Source: Hymenobacter puniceus (GTDB lineage Bacteria > Bacteroidota > Bacteroidia > Cytophagales > Hymenobacteraceae). Taken from it: a DNA stretch of 64,000 bases. The notes beneath the pieces were generated by a model, which searched no databases, was not told the DNA's origin, and saw only the letters and a program-made list of their open reading frames with translations. Positions within the stretch are counted from its first letter, which is position 1, and each line of letters starts with the position of its first letter. The stretch spans positions 248,001 to 312,000 of the forward strand of contig NZ_JACSCX010000001.1 of the NCBI RefSeq assembly GCF_014333525.1, written 5' to 3'. The translations under genes were made by a program, and so were the position numbers. Shown here piece by piece: positions 33,585 to 42,321 of this stretch.

Positions 33585-35084
33585 TTAGCGGCCGGCAAAT
33601 TTCTTGCGCAGCTCCACAATCTGGCTGCGGAAGCTCTTGTCGGAGTCAATCAAATCCGAAACGGTTTGTACCGAGTGGATGACGGTGCTATGGTCGCGGC
33701 CGCCGAAGTGGTGACCGATGCTTTTGAGCGAGTGGCTGGTGTGCTCCTTGGCAAAGTACATGGCCACCTGCCGGGCCGTCACGACCTCCTTTTTGCGGGT
33801 CTTGGCTTTCAGCAGATCCAGCGGCACGCTGAAATACTCGGCGCAGGTTTTCTGGATGAAGTCGATGTTGACCTCCGCCTCTACTTCCTCAATGATGTGG
33901 CGCAGCGCCTGCTTGGCCATTTCCAGGTCGATTTCGCGGCGGTTGAGGCTGGATTGAGCCACCAGCGAAATCAGCACGCCTTCCAGCTCGCGCACGTTGG
34001 TATTCACGGAATGCGCCAGATACTCCACCACCTGCGGCGGAATATCGATGCCATCCTGCTGCATTTTGTTCTGGATGATGGCCATGCGCGTCTCGAAGTC
34101 GGGGCTTTGCAGGTCAGCCGTCAGGCCCCACTTGAAGCGGGACAGCAGCCGATCCTCTAGGCCCACCAGGTCGCGCGGCGGGCGGTCCGAGGTCATCACA
34201 ATCTGCTTGCCAGCCTGGTGCAGGTGGTTGAAGATGTGGAAGAACATTTCCTGCGTCTTGTCCTTGCCCGACAGAAACTGCACGTCGTCGAGAATCAGAA
34301 TGTCCACCAGCAGGTAGAAATTCGCGAAGTCCTGCACCGCGTTGGCGCGCAGACTCTCAATAAACTGGTTGGTGAACTTCTCGGCCGATACGTACAGCAC
34401 GAACTTGTCGGAGTTGGAGCTTTTGATGTGGTTGCCGATGGCCTGCACGAGGTGCGTTTTGCCCAAGCCCACGCCGCCATACACCATCAGCGGGTTGAAG
34501 CTGGTGGTGCCGGGCTTATTGGCCACGGCGAGGCCCGCCGAGCGCGCCAGCCGGTTGCAGTCGCCCTCGATGTAGTTTTCGAAAGTGTAGCTGCCGTTAA
34601 GCTGCGAGTGCAGGTAGTTGCGGTCAATGGCTTTGCTGGCCTCGAAGGGGTTGCGCAGCGTGGTGGCCGACGAAGCCGGCGCTGCCGCCGCGCCCGCCAC
34701 GTGCCGCGCCGACGACGACATCGGGCCGCTAGCCAAAGCGGCGGCCGGCGTGGCTACGTCGGCGGGGCCGGCGGCTTTGCGGGCGGTGGGCAGGTTGAGA
34801 GTGCGGGGTTGATTCTGGCTGTTGCCCTGGTCTACCACAATGCTGTATTCCAGCCGCCCGTCGGGGCCCAACTCCTGGTGAATAGCGCGTTTCAGCTCCT
34901 CCACGTAGTGTTCCTCCAGGAATTCGTAGAAATACGTACTCGGCACCTGAATGATGAGCACGTTATTCTGCAGATGCACCGGCATGATGGGCATGAACCA
35001 CGTTCGGAAGCTCTGCTCACCAATATTCGCTTTGATGACGCGAAGGCAATTGGCCCAGACTGTACGGCAATCCTTCAGCATCAA
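33585..35084 (-). CDS. dnaA: Chromosomal replication initiator protein DnaA
   Basis: DnaA binds DnaA boxes, oligomerises and opens the origin. The 499-residue protein has an N-terminal domain I (about 1-85, CLRVIKANIGEQSFRTWFMP), a low-complexity Ala/Ser-rich linker (about 100-150), the AAA+ domain with Walker A GGVGLGKTH (about 203-211) and Walker B ILILDDVQFL, and the C-terminal helix-turn-helix domain with the GRDHSTVIHS signature. All parts are intact. Only one DnaA-box-like site (TTTTCCACA, minus strand, 35179-35187) lies upstream, so this does not look like the origin. A 5'-nucleotidase gene precedes it on the same strand. Confidence 0.98.
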   Translation of the reverse strand: MMLKDCRTVWANCLRVIKANIGEQSFRTWFMPIMPVHLQNNVLIIQVPSTYFYEFLEEHYVEELKRAIHQELGPDGRLEYSIVVDQGNSQNQPRTLNLPTARKAAGPADVATPAAALASGPMSSSARHVAGAAAAPASSATTLRNPFEASKAIDRNYLHSQLNGSYTFENYIEGDCNRLARSAGLAVANKPGTTSFNPLMVYGGVGLGKTHLVQAIGNHIKSSNSDKFVLYVSAEKFTNQFIESLRANAVQDFANFYLLVDILILDDVQFLSGKDKTQEMFFHIFNHLHQAGKQIVMTSDRPPRDLVGLEDRLLSRFKWGLTADLQSPDFETRMAIIQNKMQQDGIDIPPQVVEYLAHSVNTNVRELEGVLISLVAQSSLNRREIDLEMAKQALRHIIEEVEAEVNIDFIQKTCAEYFSVPLDLLKAKTRKKEVVTARQVAMYFAKEHTSHSLKSIGHHFGGRDHSTVIHSVQTVSDLIDSDKSFRSQIVELRKKFAGR

Positions 35085-35134
35085 GCAGTTAGTTACGAAA
35101 TTCGGTGGTGTCTAGGTAGAATAGCAGAGGCGCG

Positions 35135-35162
35135 AACGGGCTCCATAGGAGCCCGTTTTTTC
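35135..35162 (+). terminator. Hairpin with plus-strand T-tract in the dnaA leader
   Basis: AACGGGCTCC (35135-35144), a 3-base loop and GGAGCCCGTT (35148-35157) are followed by TTTTT on the plus strand. It lies upstream of dnaA (minus strand), where the T-tract precedes rather than follows the stem, so it can only terminate transcription running antisense to dnaA, or act as an RNA structure in the leader. Confidence 0.7.
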
Positions 35163-35235
35163 CAAAGGGAGACAAAAATGTGGAAAAGTCAGGAGAGAAA
35201 AAACCGTTTTGCCCCTTGTATTTGTCCGGCTTTTA

Positions 35236-36165
35236 TCAGGCTGCCTGAATGGGCACTACGGCGGCGGCAGCCACGCTCGGGCGGCGGGTGCCGCGCTCAA
35301 ACGTGTAGTCGAGGCGGCCGAGGTTGATGCCCGACCAGCCCACCTGGTTGATGAGCGTCTGGTGGCCGTTGGGGCCGGCCACCACGTCGGGCTTCTCCAG
35401 GAAAGTATGCGTGTGGCCGCCCAGAATCAGGTCGATGCCGGGGGCGCCGGCGGCCAGCTTGAAGTCGTCAATTTTGGCCGAATCGTACTTGTAGCCCAGG
35501 TGCGAGAGGCAAATCACCAGGTCGCACTTTTCGGGGCCGCGCAGCTTAGCCACCATGTCCTTGGCTACCGCAGTCGGGTCGAGGTACTTGGTAGCTCCAA
35601 AGTTCTTGTCGGCCACCAGCCCGGCCATTTCAATGCCGATGCCGAACACGCCGATGCGGTGGCCGGCCTTTTCAAACACCTTGTACGGCTGGAATTTGCC
35701 GGCCATGATGGTGTCGGTGAAGTCGTAATTGGCAATCAGGAACGGGAAGCCAGCGTGGGGCAGCTGCTTCTGCAGGCCTTCGAGGCCATTGTCGAAGTCG
35801 TGGTTGCCGAGGGTGCTGGCGTCGTAGGCCATTTGGGTCATCAGCTTGTACTCCACCTCGCCCTGGAAAAAGTTGAAGTAGGGTGTGCCCTGCCAGATGT
35901 CGCCGGAATCGAGGAGCAGCACGTTGGGCTCCTGCGCCCGGATCTGCTTGATGAGCGCGGCCCGGTGGGCCATGCCGCCCATGCCAGCCCACTGCGCGGC
36001 ATTGGCCGGAAACGGCTCGATGCGCGAGTGCATGTCGTTGGTGTGCAGAATCACCAGGCGGCCGGATTTGGGGTCGGCGGCAGCGGCAGGCAGGCTATGC
36101 AAACCCAGCAGACCCAGGCTGGCGGCTCCCAGGCCACTATTTTTCAGAAAGTCGCGACGGTTCAC
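35236..36165 (-). CDS. 5'-nucleotidase-type metallophosphatase, catalytic domain only, Tat-exported
   Basis: The 309-residue protein starts with a twin-arginine signal (MNRRDFLKNSGLGAASLGLL) and carries the full dinuclear-metal phosphoesterase signature: ILHTNDMHSRIEPF, LLLDSGDIWQGT, STLGNHDFDNG, CLSHLG and GGHTHTF. It ends where a normal 5'-nucleotidase would continue into its substrate-binding C-terminal domain. That domain is encoded separately by the gene just upstream. The product should act in the periplasm on nucleotides or related phosphoesters, perhaps as a complex with its neighbour. Confidence 0.9.
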   Translation of the reverse strand: MNRRDFLKNSGLGAASLGLLGLHSLPAAAADPKSGRLVILHTNDMHSRIEPFPANAAQWAGMGGMAHRAALIKQIRAQEPNVLLLDSGDIWQGTPYFNFFQGEVEYKLMTQMAYDASTLGNHDFDNGLEGLQKQLPHAGFPFLIANYDFTDTIMAGKFQPYKVFEKAGHRIGVFGIGIEMAGLVADKNFGATKYLDPTAVAKDMVAKLRGPEKCDLVICLSHLGYKYDSAKIDDFKLAAGAPGIDLILGGHTHTFLEKPDVVAGPNGHQTLINQVGWSGINLGRLDYTFERGTRRPSVAAAAVVPIQAA

Positions 36166-36168
36166 GGT

Positions 36169-36270
36169 ATTGATTTGCTGATGTGTTGATATGTTGATGT
36201 GCCACTTTTGAATTGATGAGTCCTGTTATTGCCGTCTGAACGACATCAGCCCATCAACTCATCAGAAACC
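36169..36270. repeat. Degenerate TGATGTG repeats, partly inverted
   Basis: Between the two 5'-nucleotidase genes, TTGATTTGCTGATGTGTTGA (36170-36189) and its continuation repeat a 9-10-base unit. Complementary units (ACATCAGCCCATCAACTCAT, 36243-36262) follow about 50 bases later. The design recalls the arrays around 39031 and 39524 but with a different unit. Confidence 0.6.
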
Positions 36271-36276
36271 AGCACA

Positions 36277-37041
36277 TTAAAATTTCACGCGCCCTTCTAC
36301 TTTGGCCTCTACCGGCTTACCGGCCTTGGTGAGGTCCCGGATATGGTCGATAATGGCATTGCGCAGCAGCACGCCGGTACCGCGGGGCTTGATGGTTTTG
36401 AAGAACGTGAGCTGGTCGCCGCCACCGGCCAGGTAGTCGCTGATGGCAATGGTGTAGAGCCGGTCCTGGGCGGGGTTAAAGGGCTGGCCGCCGATGCGGA
36501 TATCGGTGGGCTTGCCGTCGGGCGTGGCGGTATAGGTGGCACCCGACACGGCCATTTTCACGCGGGCCGCATATGCAAACAGCTGCTGCACCACATCGGC
36601 GGGAGCATCCAGAATTACCAACTCATTCTCGAACGGCATCAGCTCGAACACCGAGCCGGTGGTGATAGGGCCGGCCGGTAGCGGTGCACGCAGGCCGCCG
36701 TTGGTCATCACGCCCAGGTCCATGGCCTGGCCGGTTTCGCGGGCAGCACGGGTGCGCTGCAAATCCGACACGAAATTGGCCAGCGGCGACTCGCCCGGGT
36801 TTTTGGTGATGGCTGCCGGGGCCGTGCCCAGCACGGTGGTCATCTGCTCGGTGACGCGCTGGCGGTAAGGGGCAATGGTGGCGGCGGCCGTGGCGTCGTC
36901 GGGCAGGGAGCTGCCTACCGGCTGGGCCGTGGTGGGCGCCAGCTGGGGTTTGGCCACATAGGTGGCGCGCTGACAGGCAGGAAACAGGGCCACAGCCGTC
37001 AGCAGGCTAAGCGCAGCCGTCCGGGAACGAAGGAGTTGCAT
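36277..37041 (-). CDS. 5'-nucleotidase C-terminal domain lipoprotein
   Basis: The 254-residue protein has a lipobox signal (LLTAVALFPAC) and then only the substrate-binding 5_nucleotid_C domain: ESPLANFVSDLQRTRA, GVMTNGGLRAPLPAGPIT, ELMPFENELVILD and YTIAISDYLAGGGDQ are typical strings. The catalytic phosphoesterase part is missing here and present in the next gene (same strand, 111 bases downstream), so a classical two-domain enzyme is split, with its two halves in reversed order. Being a lipoprotein, it may tether the Tat-exported catalytic half. The start at 37041 opens the signal peptide. Confidence 0.9.
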   Translation of the reverse strand: MQLLRSRTAALSLLTAVALFPACQRATYVAKPQLAPTTAQPVGSSLPDDATAAATIAPYRQRVTEQMTTVLGTAPAAITKNPGESPLANFVSDLQRTRAARETGQAMDLGVMTNGGLRAPLPAGPITTGSVFELMPFENELVILDAPADVVQQLFAYAARVKMAVSGATYTATPDGKPTDIRIGGQPFNPAQDRLYTIAISDYLAGGGDQLTFFKTIKPRGTGVLLRNAIIDHIRDLTKAGKPVEAKVEGRVKF

Positions 37042-37240
37042 CAGAATCAGGGAAGAAACGGACCGCAAAGATACTCCGCCCGCCCGATTATCCGGCCGGT
37101 GCGGGCGTACCGGGGCGCTCCTGATGCAGCCAGTTGGGTTGGCGGCCGGGGCTGGCCCGCATTATTTACCCCGCCTTTCCGGCTTGATGCGGTATCTTTA
37201 ACCCGCCCGTTCCCTTCCCACTTTCTCAGTGCCTTTGGCT

Positions 37241-39022
37241 ATGTCCGATACGCCGCATTTCGCGCCCGTTACCTTTTCGGAGTTTGAACCTGTCACGACT
37301 GCCGCCTGGCAGGCCCGCCTGGAGCGGGACCTGAAAGGCGCCGACCCGGCCACGCTGCGCTGGACCACCCCCGATGGTTTCGTACTGGAACCTTTCTACC
37401 ACCGCGAAGCGCTGAATGCCCTGCCCGAGCAGCCCGCCCCGCAGCTACGGGCCACTGCCGGCAACCAATGGCGCAATGTGCCTGCCTACCCGGTACCGGC
37501 CCTCGACAACGGCCACGATGCCATCCGGCGCGCTGCTGCAGCCCTGGCACGCGGGGCCGAGGGCGCCCACTTCGTGCTGGCCGATGCCGCCGCTTTCGAC
37601 GTGGAATTTCTGCACGAGCAGCTGCCGCTGGCCGATACGTACATTGGCTACACGCTTACGGCCAGCCCGGCGGCACTGGTGCGCCAGCTGCTGGAAACCG
37701 GTACGCCCCTGCTGCGTGGCTTCCTGCAGTTCGACCCCATTGCCAACCACCTGCCCGACTTTCCGGGCCAGCTGCGGGAGCTGCGCGAGGTGCTGCGCCT
37801 CACCAAAGGAATGCCCGACTTCCGGGGCCTGACGCTGGACGTGGCGTACTACGGCAACCGCGGCGCCACGGCCTCGCAGCAAATAGCCTTCGGGCTGGCG
37901 GCAGCGGCCGGCTACCTCAGCGAGCTGCCCGACGGCACCCTAACCGTGGCGGACGTGGCGGCGGCGCTGCGGATGCACACGGCTATTAACCCCAACTACT
38001 TCTTTGAGCTGGCCAAGCTACGGGCGCTGCGCCAGGTATGGGGTACGCTCTGCCACGCCTATGGCCTGCCGCCCGAGGCGGCGCAGGTGCCGATACTGGC
38101 CGAAACCGCCTCCTGGAGCCAGACCACCCTCGACTCGCACACCAACCTGCTGCGCGTCACGACTGAGGCCATGAGCGCCGTGCTGGGCGGAGCCGATGTG
38201 CTGAGCGTGCGCCCCTTCGATACCTTGTACCAGGAGCCCAACGAGTTTTCAGACCGGCTGGCGCGCAACCTATCGGTGCTGCTGCGCGAGGAGGCCGGCC
38301 TGGGTGCCGTGGCCGACCCGGCAGCCGGCTCTTACTACCTTGAAACCCTCACCGACACGCTGGCCCGCGAAGCCTGGACGTTGTTTCAGCAGCTGGAAGC
38401 AGAAGGCGGCCTGCCAAGTGCTATCGGCATGGCTATGCAGCAGATGCACCAGGCGGCGCAAGCCCAGTTCCAGCGCATTGCCAACGGCGAGCAGGTGGTG
38501 GTGGGTACCAACCGGTTTCAGAACCCGAAAGAGCAGTTCAGCTTCAACCCCAAGAAGCTGCTGCGCAGCCGCGAATTCGACTCGACCCGCGCCACGTATC
38601 CGTCGGAGGTGCTGCGGCTGGCTACCAGCCTGCACTTCGAGCGGCGCGAGAAAAAGAAGAAACGCGCCGCCGTGGTGCTGCTGGGCGCGCACACCAACCA
38701 GATGATTGTGGAGTCGTTTCTGCGGCTGCTGCCGGCCGAGGAGCGGCCGGAGCTGCGCGAGGCGCACCCGACCGGCACGCTGTCGGTGCTGTTTTCGTCG
38801 GCCGAAGAAGCCACGCTGATGTACGCCACGCCCGAGCAGTTCGGCCGCCTCTCGCGCTACCTCTACAAGGTGCCGAGCGACGTGCCCTTCGTGCCCCCGG
38901 CCCTGCTCACCGCCGACCTGGCCAACCTGCAGGAGGCAGTGCGCGTGTTCGGCTTTCAGGAATTCACCGTGCAGGGCTATAGCACCGAAGACGTGCTAGC
39001 GCGGCTGCAGGGGAAAAGGTGA
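37241..39022 (+). CDS. mutA: Methylmalonyl-CoA mutase small (alpha) subunit
   Basis: MutA is the non-catalytic partner of MutB in the heterodimer that interconverts succinyl-CoA and methylmalonyl-CoA with adenosylcobalamin, linking succinate to propionate metabolism. The 593-residue product has the mutase TIM-barrel domain (about 20-430; ETASWSQTTLDSHTNLLRVT, SYYLETLTDTLAREAW) and a degenerate C-terminal Rossmann domain (about 470-590) that lacks the cobalamin-binding DxHxxG motif, as expected for the small subunit. The start at 37241 was chosen over a methionine four codons upstream. mutB follows after 556 bases that contain an inserted small gene. Confidence 0.93.
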   Translation: MSDTPHFAPVTFSEFEPVTTAAWQARLERDLKGADPATLRWTTPDGFVLEPFYHREALNALPEQPAPQLRATAGNQWRNVPAYPVPALDNGHDAIRRAAAALARGAEGAHFVLADAAAFDVEFLHEQLPLADTYIGYTLTASPAALVRQLLETGTPLLRGFLQFDPIANHLPDFPGQLRELREVLRLTKGMPDFRGLTLDVAYYGNRGATASQQIAFGLAAAAGYLSELPDGTLTVADVAAALRMHTAINPNYFFELAKLRALRQVWGTLCHAYGLPPEAAQVPILAETASWSQTTLDSHTNLLRVTTEAMSAVLGGADVLSVRPFDTLYQEPNEFSDRLARNLSVLLREEAGLGAVADPAAGSYYLETLTDTLAREAWTLFQQLEAEGGLPSAIGMAMQQMHQAAQAQFQRIANGEQVVVGTNRFQNPKEQFSFNPKKLLRSREFDSTRATYPSEVLRLATSLHFERREKKKKRAAVVLLGAHTNQMIVESFLRLLPAEERPELREAHPTGTLSVLFSSAEEATLMYATPEQFGRLSRYLYKVPSDVPFVPPALLTADLANLQEAVRVFGFQEFTVQGYSTEDVLARLQGKR

Positions 39023-39030
39023 TGTGGTGA

Positions 39031-39076
39031 TTTTGGGTGACAGGTGACAGGTAACAAGTGACACGTAACAGCTAAC
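39031..39076. repeat. Left flanking repeat of the four-helix-bundle gene
   Basis: Degenerate tandem units of GTGACAG/GTAACAG (TTTTGGGTGACAGGTGACAG at 39031-39050, then GTAACAAGTGACACGTAACAG..) fill the space between the mutA stop codon and the four-helix-bundle gene. They are an imperfect inverted copy of 39524-39576. Confidence 0.8.
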
Positions 39077-39081
39077 GGGCT

Positions 39082-39459
39082 ATGAATACCGGGCGACGTA
39101 ATAAGCCGCACTATGGCTTGGAGTGCTGGCGTCTGGCATTCGAATTTGTGCCGGTAGCTTACGAACTGGCGCGGGCGTTTCCAGCTGAAGAACGGTACGA
39201 GTTAGCCTCGCAATTACGCCGCGCTGCTACTTCTGTAACACTCAACATTGCCGAAGGCGCGGGCCGACAATCTGCCGCCGAGTTTACCCGGTTTCTGTTT
39301 ATTGCCCGTGGCTCAGTTACCGAGCTTGATACCATCCTGCTACTGGCCGAACGGCTTGGCTACCTCACTACTTCGCAAACTGACCTCGCCATTGCATCTT
39401 TAGACCGCATAACCGGCCTGCTCACAGGACTCATTAAAAGTCTACAATCCAAGCAATAA
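39082..39459 (+). CDS. Four-helix bundle protein of the 23S-rRNA intervening-sequence (IVS/S23, Avd-like) family
   Basis: The 125-residue protein matches the four-helix bundle family first seen in intervening sequences of 23S rRNA and related to the Avd accessory protein of diversity-generating retroelements. Signature strings are LECWRLAFEFVPVAYELARAF, ELASQLRRAATSVTLNIAEG (the most conserved part), GRQSAAEFTRFLFIARGSVTEL and LLLAERLGYL (a leucine-rich fourth helix follows). Family members form a pentameric barrel and bind nucleic acid, but have no proven enzymatic role. Here it sits between mutA and mutB, all on the same strand, flanked by inverted degenerate repeats. This suggests an inserted cassette rather than a mutase gene. 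No reverse transcriptase is nearby. Confidence 0.9.
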   Translation: MNTGRRNKPHYGLECWRLAFEFVPVAYELARAFPAEERYELASQLRRAATSVTLNIAEGAGRQSAAEFTRFLFIARGSVTELDTILLLAERLGYLTTSQTDLAIASLDRITGLLTGLIKSLQSKQ

Positions 39460-39523
39460 CCACAGCTCAGCACCATCACAAAATCAGCTATTCCACCTGC
39501 CCATCACCTCCTACCTATCCCTA

Positions 39524-39576
39524 TTAGCTACTACCTGTCTCCTATTACCTGTTACCTGTAACGTGTCACCCCAAAA
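39524..39576. repeat. Right flanking repeat of the four-helix-bundle gene
   Basis: Units of ACCTGTTACCTGT-type sequence (TACCTGTCTCC, TTACCTGTTACCTGTAACGT) end in GTGTCACCCCAAAA (39563-39576), the imperfect complement of TTTTGGGTGACA at 39031. It abuts the mutB start codon (39579). Confidence 0.8.
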
Positions 39577-39578
39577 AC

Positions 39579-41705
39579 ATGAAACCCGACTTCTCCCAGA
39601 TAGCCTATAACGACGCCCCGCTGCCTGCTACTCCGGCGGCTGAGGCGGCTACGACTACGCCCGAAGGCATCCAGCTTAAAAGCCACTATACCGCCCACGA
39701 CGTGCAGCATCTCGACCATCTTGGGTTTGGGGCAGGGCAGGCGCCGTTTCTGCGCGGGCCGTACGCCAGCATGTACGTGCAGAACCCATGGACCATCCGG
39801 CAGTACGCGGGCTTCAGCACGGCCGAGGAAAGCAACGCCTTCTACCGCCGCAACCTGGCCGGCGGCCAGAAGGGTTTGAGCGTGGCCTTCGACCTGGCTA
39901 CGCACCGCGGCTACGATTCCGACCACCCGCGGGTGGTGGGCGACGTGGGCAAGGCCGGCGTGGCCATCGATTCGGTGGAGGACATGAAGATCCTGTTCGA
40001 CGAAATTCCGCTGGATAAGATGTCGGTGAGCATGACCATGAACGGGGCGGTGCTGCCGGTGCTGGCCTTTTATATCGTGGCGGCCGAGGAGCAGGGTGTT
40101 TCACCCGACCAGCTGGCGGGCACCATTCAGAACGACATTCTGAAGGAGTTCATGGTGCGCAACACCTACATCTACCCGCCCCTGCCGAGCATGCGCATCA
40201 TTGCCGACATCTTCGCCTACACGGCGCGGCACATGCCTAAGTTCAACAGCATCAGCATCAGCGGCTACCACATGCAGGAAGCCGGCGCCACCGCCGACAT
40301 CGAGCTGGCCTATACCTTGGCCGACGGCTTGGAGTACGTGCGCGCCGGTTTAGCCGCGGGCATGACTATCGACCAGTTTGCGCCCCGCCTGAGCTTTTTC
40401 TGGGCCATTGGCATGAACCACTTCATGGAAATTGCTAAGCTGCGCGCCGGCCGGATGCTGTGGGCCAAGCTCCTGAAGCAGTTCGAGCCGCAGAACCCCA
40501 AGAGCCTGGCTTTGCGCACGCACTGCCAGACGTCGGGCTACTCGCTCACCGAACAGGACCCGTTCAACAACGTGGCCCGCACCGCCGTGGAGGCCCTGGC
40601 CGCGGCCTTGGGCGGCACCCAAAGCCTGCACACCAACGCCCTCGACGAGGCCATTGCCCTGCCCACCGACTTCTCGGCCCGCATTGCCCGCAACACCCAG
40701 CTCTACCTGCAGCACGAAACCGACATTACCCGCGTGGTAGACCCCTGGGGCGGCTCCTACTATGTGGAAACCCTCACGCACGAGCTGGCCAACAAGGCCT
40801 GGGCGCTGATGCAGGAAGTGGAAGAGCTGGGCGGCATGGCCAAGGCCATCGAAACCGGCCTGCCCAAGATGCGCATCGAGGAAGCCGCGGCCCGCAAGCA
40901 GGCCCGCATCGACTCGGGCAAGGAAATCATTGTAGGCGTGAACAAGTACCGCCCCAATAAGGAGCAGCAGCTCGACGTACTCGACATCGACAACGACGCC
41001 GTGCGCGAGTCGCAGATTGCGCGCCTAAAAACCATCCGCGCCACCCGCGACAATGCCGCCGTGCAAGCGGCCCTGGAGGCCCTCACGGAAGCCGCCCGCA
41101 CTGGCGCCGACAACCTGTTGGCTCTGGCCGTAATGGCCGCCCGCCACCGCGCCACGCTGGGCGAGATTTCCGATGCCCTGGAGAAAGTGTACGGCCGCCA
41201 CCAGGCCACCATTCGCGCCATTTCGGGCGTGTATTCTGCCGAGATGGACTACGACGAGGAGTTTGCCAAGGCCCGCGCCGCCGCCGATGCCTTTGCCGTG
41301 AAGGAAGGCCGCCGCCCCCGCATGATGGTGGCCAAAATGGGCCAGGACGGCCACGACCGGGGCGCCAAAATCATTGCCACGTCATTCGCCGACGTGGGCT
41401 TCGACGTGGACATTGCGCCGCTGTTCCAAACCCCCGACGAGGTAGCCCGCCAAGCGGCCGAAAACGACGTGCACGTAGTGGGCGTGAGCAGCCTCGCCGC
41501 CGGCCACAAAACCCTGATTCCGCAGCTGCTCCACGACCTCAAGAAGCTCGGCCGCGACGATATCCTCGTCATTGCCGGCGGCGTTATTCCCGCCCAGGAC
41601 TACGGCTTCCTCTACAACGCCGGCGTGGCCGGCGTCTACGGCCCTGGCACCGTCATTGCCGTGGCGGCACAGGAGATTCTGGAGAAGCTGAGTTTAAATG
41701 CATGA
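39579..41705 (+). CDS. mutB: Methylmalonyl-CoA mutase large (beta, catalytic) subunit
   Basis: MutB is the adenosylcobalamin-dependent catalytic subunit. The 708-residue product has the TIM-barrel mutase domain (about 30-560; [56 protein letters not shown]) and a C-terminal B12-binding Rossmann domain with the base-off motif GQDGHDRG (residues 588-595, His592 ligates cobalt) and [12 protein letters not shown]. All key elements are intact. Its start follows the right repeat of the inserted cassette by 2 bases, so this repeat forms its immediate leader. The next gene overlaps its stop codon by four bases (ATGA). The chaperone meaB is encoded 14 kb downstream. Confidence 0.97.
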   Translation: MKPDFSQIAYNDAPLPATPAAEAATTTPEGIQLKSHYTAHDVQHLDHLGFGAGQAPFLRGPYASMYVQNPWTIRQYAGFSTAEESNAFYRRNLAGGQKGLSVAFDLATHRGYDSDHPRVVGDVGKAGVAIDSVEDMKILFDEIPLDKMSVSMTMNGAVLPVLAFYIVAAEEQGVSPDQLAGTIQNDILKEFMVRNTYIYPPLPSMRIIADIFAYTARHMPKFNSISISGYHMQEAGATADIELAYTLADGLEYVRAGLAAGMTIDQFAPRLSFFWAIGMNHFMEIAKLRAGRMLWAKLLKQFEPQNPKSLALRTHCQTSGYSLTEQDPFNNVARTAVEALAAALGGTQSLHTNALDEAIALPTDFSARIARNTQLYLQHETDITRVVDPWGGSYYVETLTHELANKAWALMQEVEELGGMAKAIETGLPKMRIEEAAARKQARIDSGKEIIVGVNKYRPNKEQQLDVLDIDNDAVRESQIARLKTIRATRDNAAVQAALEALTEAARTGADNLLALAVMAARHRATLGEISDALEKVYGRHQATIRAISGVYSAEMDYDEEFAKARAAADAFAVKEGRRPRMMVAKMGQDGHDRGAKIIATSFADVGFDVDIAPLFQTPDEVARQAAENDVHVVGVSSLAAGHKTLIPQLLHDLKKLGRDDILVIAGGVIPAQDYGFLYNAGVAGVYGPGTVIAVAAQEILEKLSLNA

Positions 41706-42292
41706 CAAAACCAGCATTATTCCTCATTTTTTCTTTGATATGCTTGAGTGCGCAAGCACAACGACGGGGCGTGTATAATGATTTAGCAACTGCCCTTCAC
41801 CAGCCTGATAAAGTGCGCGTCCTCGATTTACGCGGGCAAAACTTGGATAGCCTTCCAGGTTCATTGGCTAGACTTCAAAATGTTGAAGCCATTTTGTTGG
41901 GCATGAAATTGCGCAATCTGTGGCTCTATCCTCGCGCCTGGAAATATGAACTTAATCTTAAATACCGACCAGCGGGAGGATATCTCCATATGCAGGGGCG
42001 AGGTGGTGGTGAATATTTCCGCTTTAACCGTTTTAAAACTCCACCGATTGACTTTTGCCTGTTTCCTAAACTCCGGGTTTTAAACGTTAGTGGAGCAGGT
42101 TATTTTTCTATGGCAGATACAGTAGCCAGTCGCATGGCAAGGTGTCGCCCAGAAATTATTGTACTTGGAGGCACCGTTCGCCACAAGGATACCGCTCCTG
42201 ACATTAATACTATAGGGCACCCTGACAAGTATCGTGAAGCTAAAAACTATTTACGCCCCTTTAAAATAAAGGGGTTTAAAGCTAGAAGGTGA
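41702..42292 (+). CDS. Small exported leucine-rich-repeat-like protein
   Basis: The 196-residue protein begins with a signal peptide ([20 protein letters not shown]). One clear leucine-rich repeat pair follows ([20 protein letters not shown] then LQNVEAILL, about 38-66), and a second LRR-like string occurs near [14 protein letters not shown]. The rest is basic and has no recognised domain. Its start codon overlaps the mutB stop (ATGA), implying translational coupling. The gene is clearly more AT-rich than mutB and the gene after it, suggesting foreign origin. No function assigned; a link to mutase is not supported by domain content. Confidence 0.65.
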   Translation: MTKPALFLIFSLICLSAQAQRRGVYNDLATALHQPDKVRVLDLRGQNLDSLPGSLARLQNVEAILLGMKLRNLWLYPRAWKYELNLKYRPAGGYLHMQGRGGGEYFRFNRFKTPPIDFCLFPKLRVLNVSGAGYFSMADTVASRMARCRPEIIVLGGTVRHKDTAPDINTIGHPDKYREAKNYLRPFKIKGFKARR

Positions 42293-42321
42293 TTCAACCG
42301 AAGCGAATTATTTTGTCTTTC

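Noticed and set aside
33585-35235. Chromosomal origin next to dnaA
   Set aside because: Only one DnaA-box-like site and no AT-rich unwinding region were seen.
34218-35327. Plus-strand open frame of 369 codons across dnaA and its leader
   Set aside because: Antisense to dnaA; the translation is low-complexity.
35209-36189. Plus-strand open frame of 326 codons across the 5'-nucleotidase
   Set aside because: Antisense shadow of a gene with clear catalytic motifs.
39082-39459. Diversity-generating retroelement accessory protein (Avd)
   Set aside because: The fold is shared, but no reverse transcriptase, template repeat or variable repeat is found around it, so only the IVS/four-helix family name is supported.
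41702-42292. Additional mutase subunit or cobalamin-related gene
   Set aside because: The product has a signal peptide and LRR-like strings, which do not fit a cytoplasmic mutase component.
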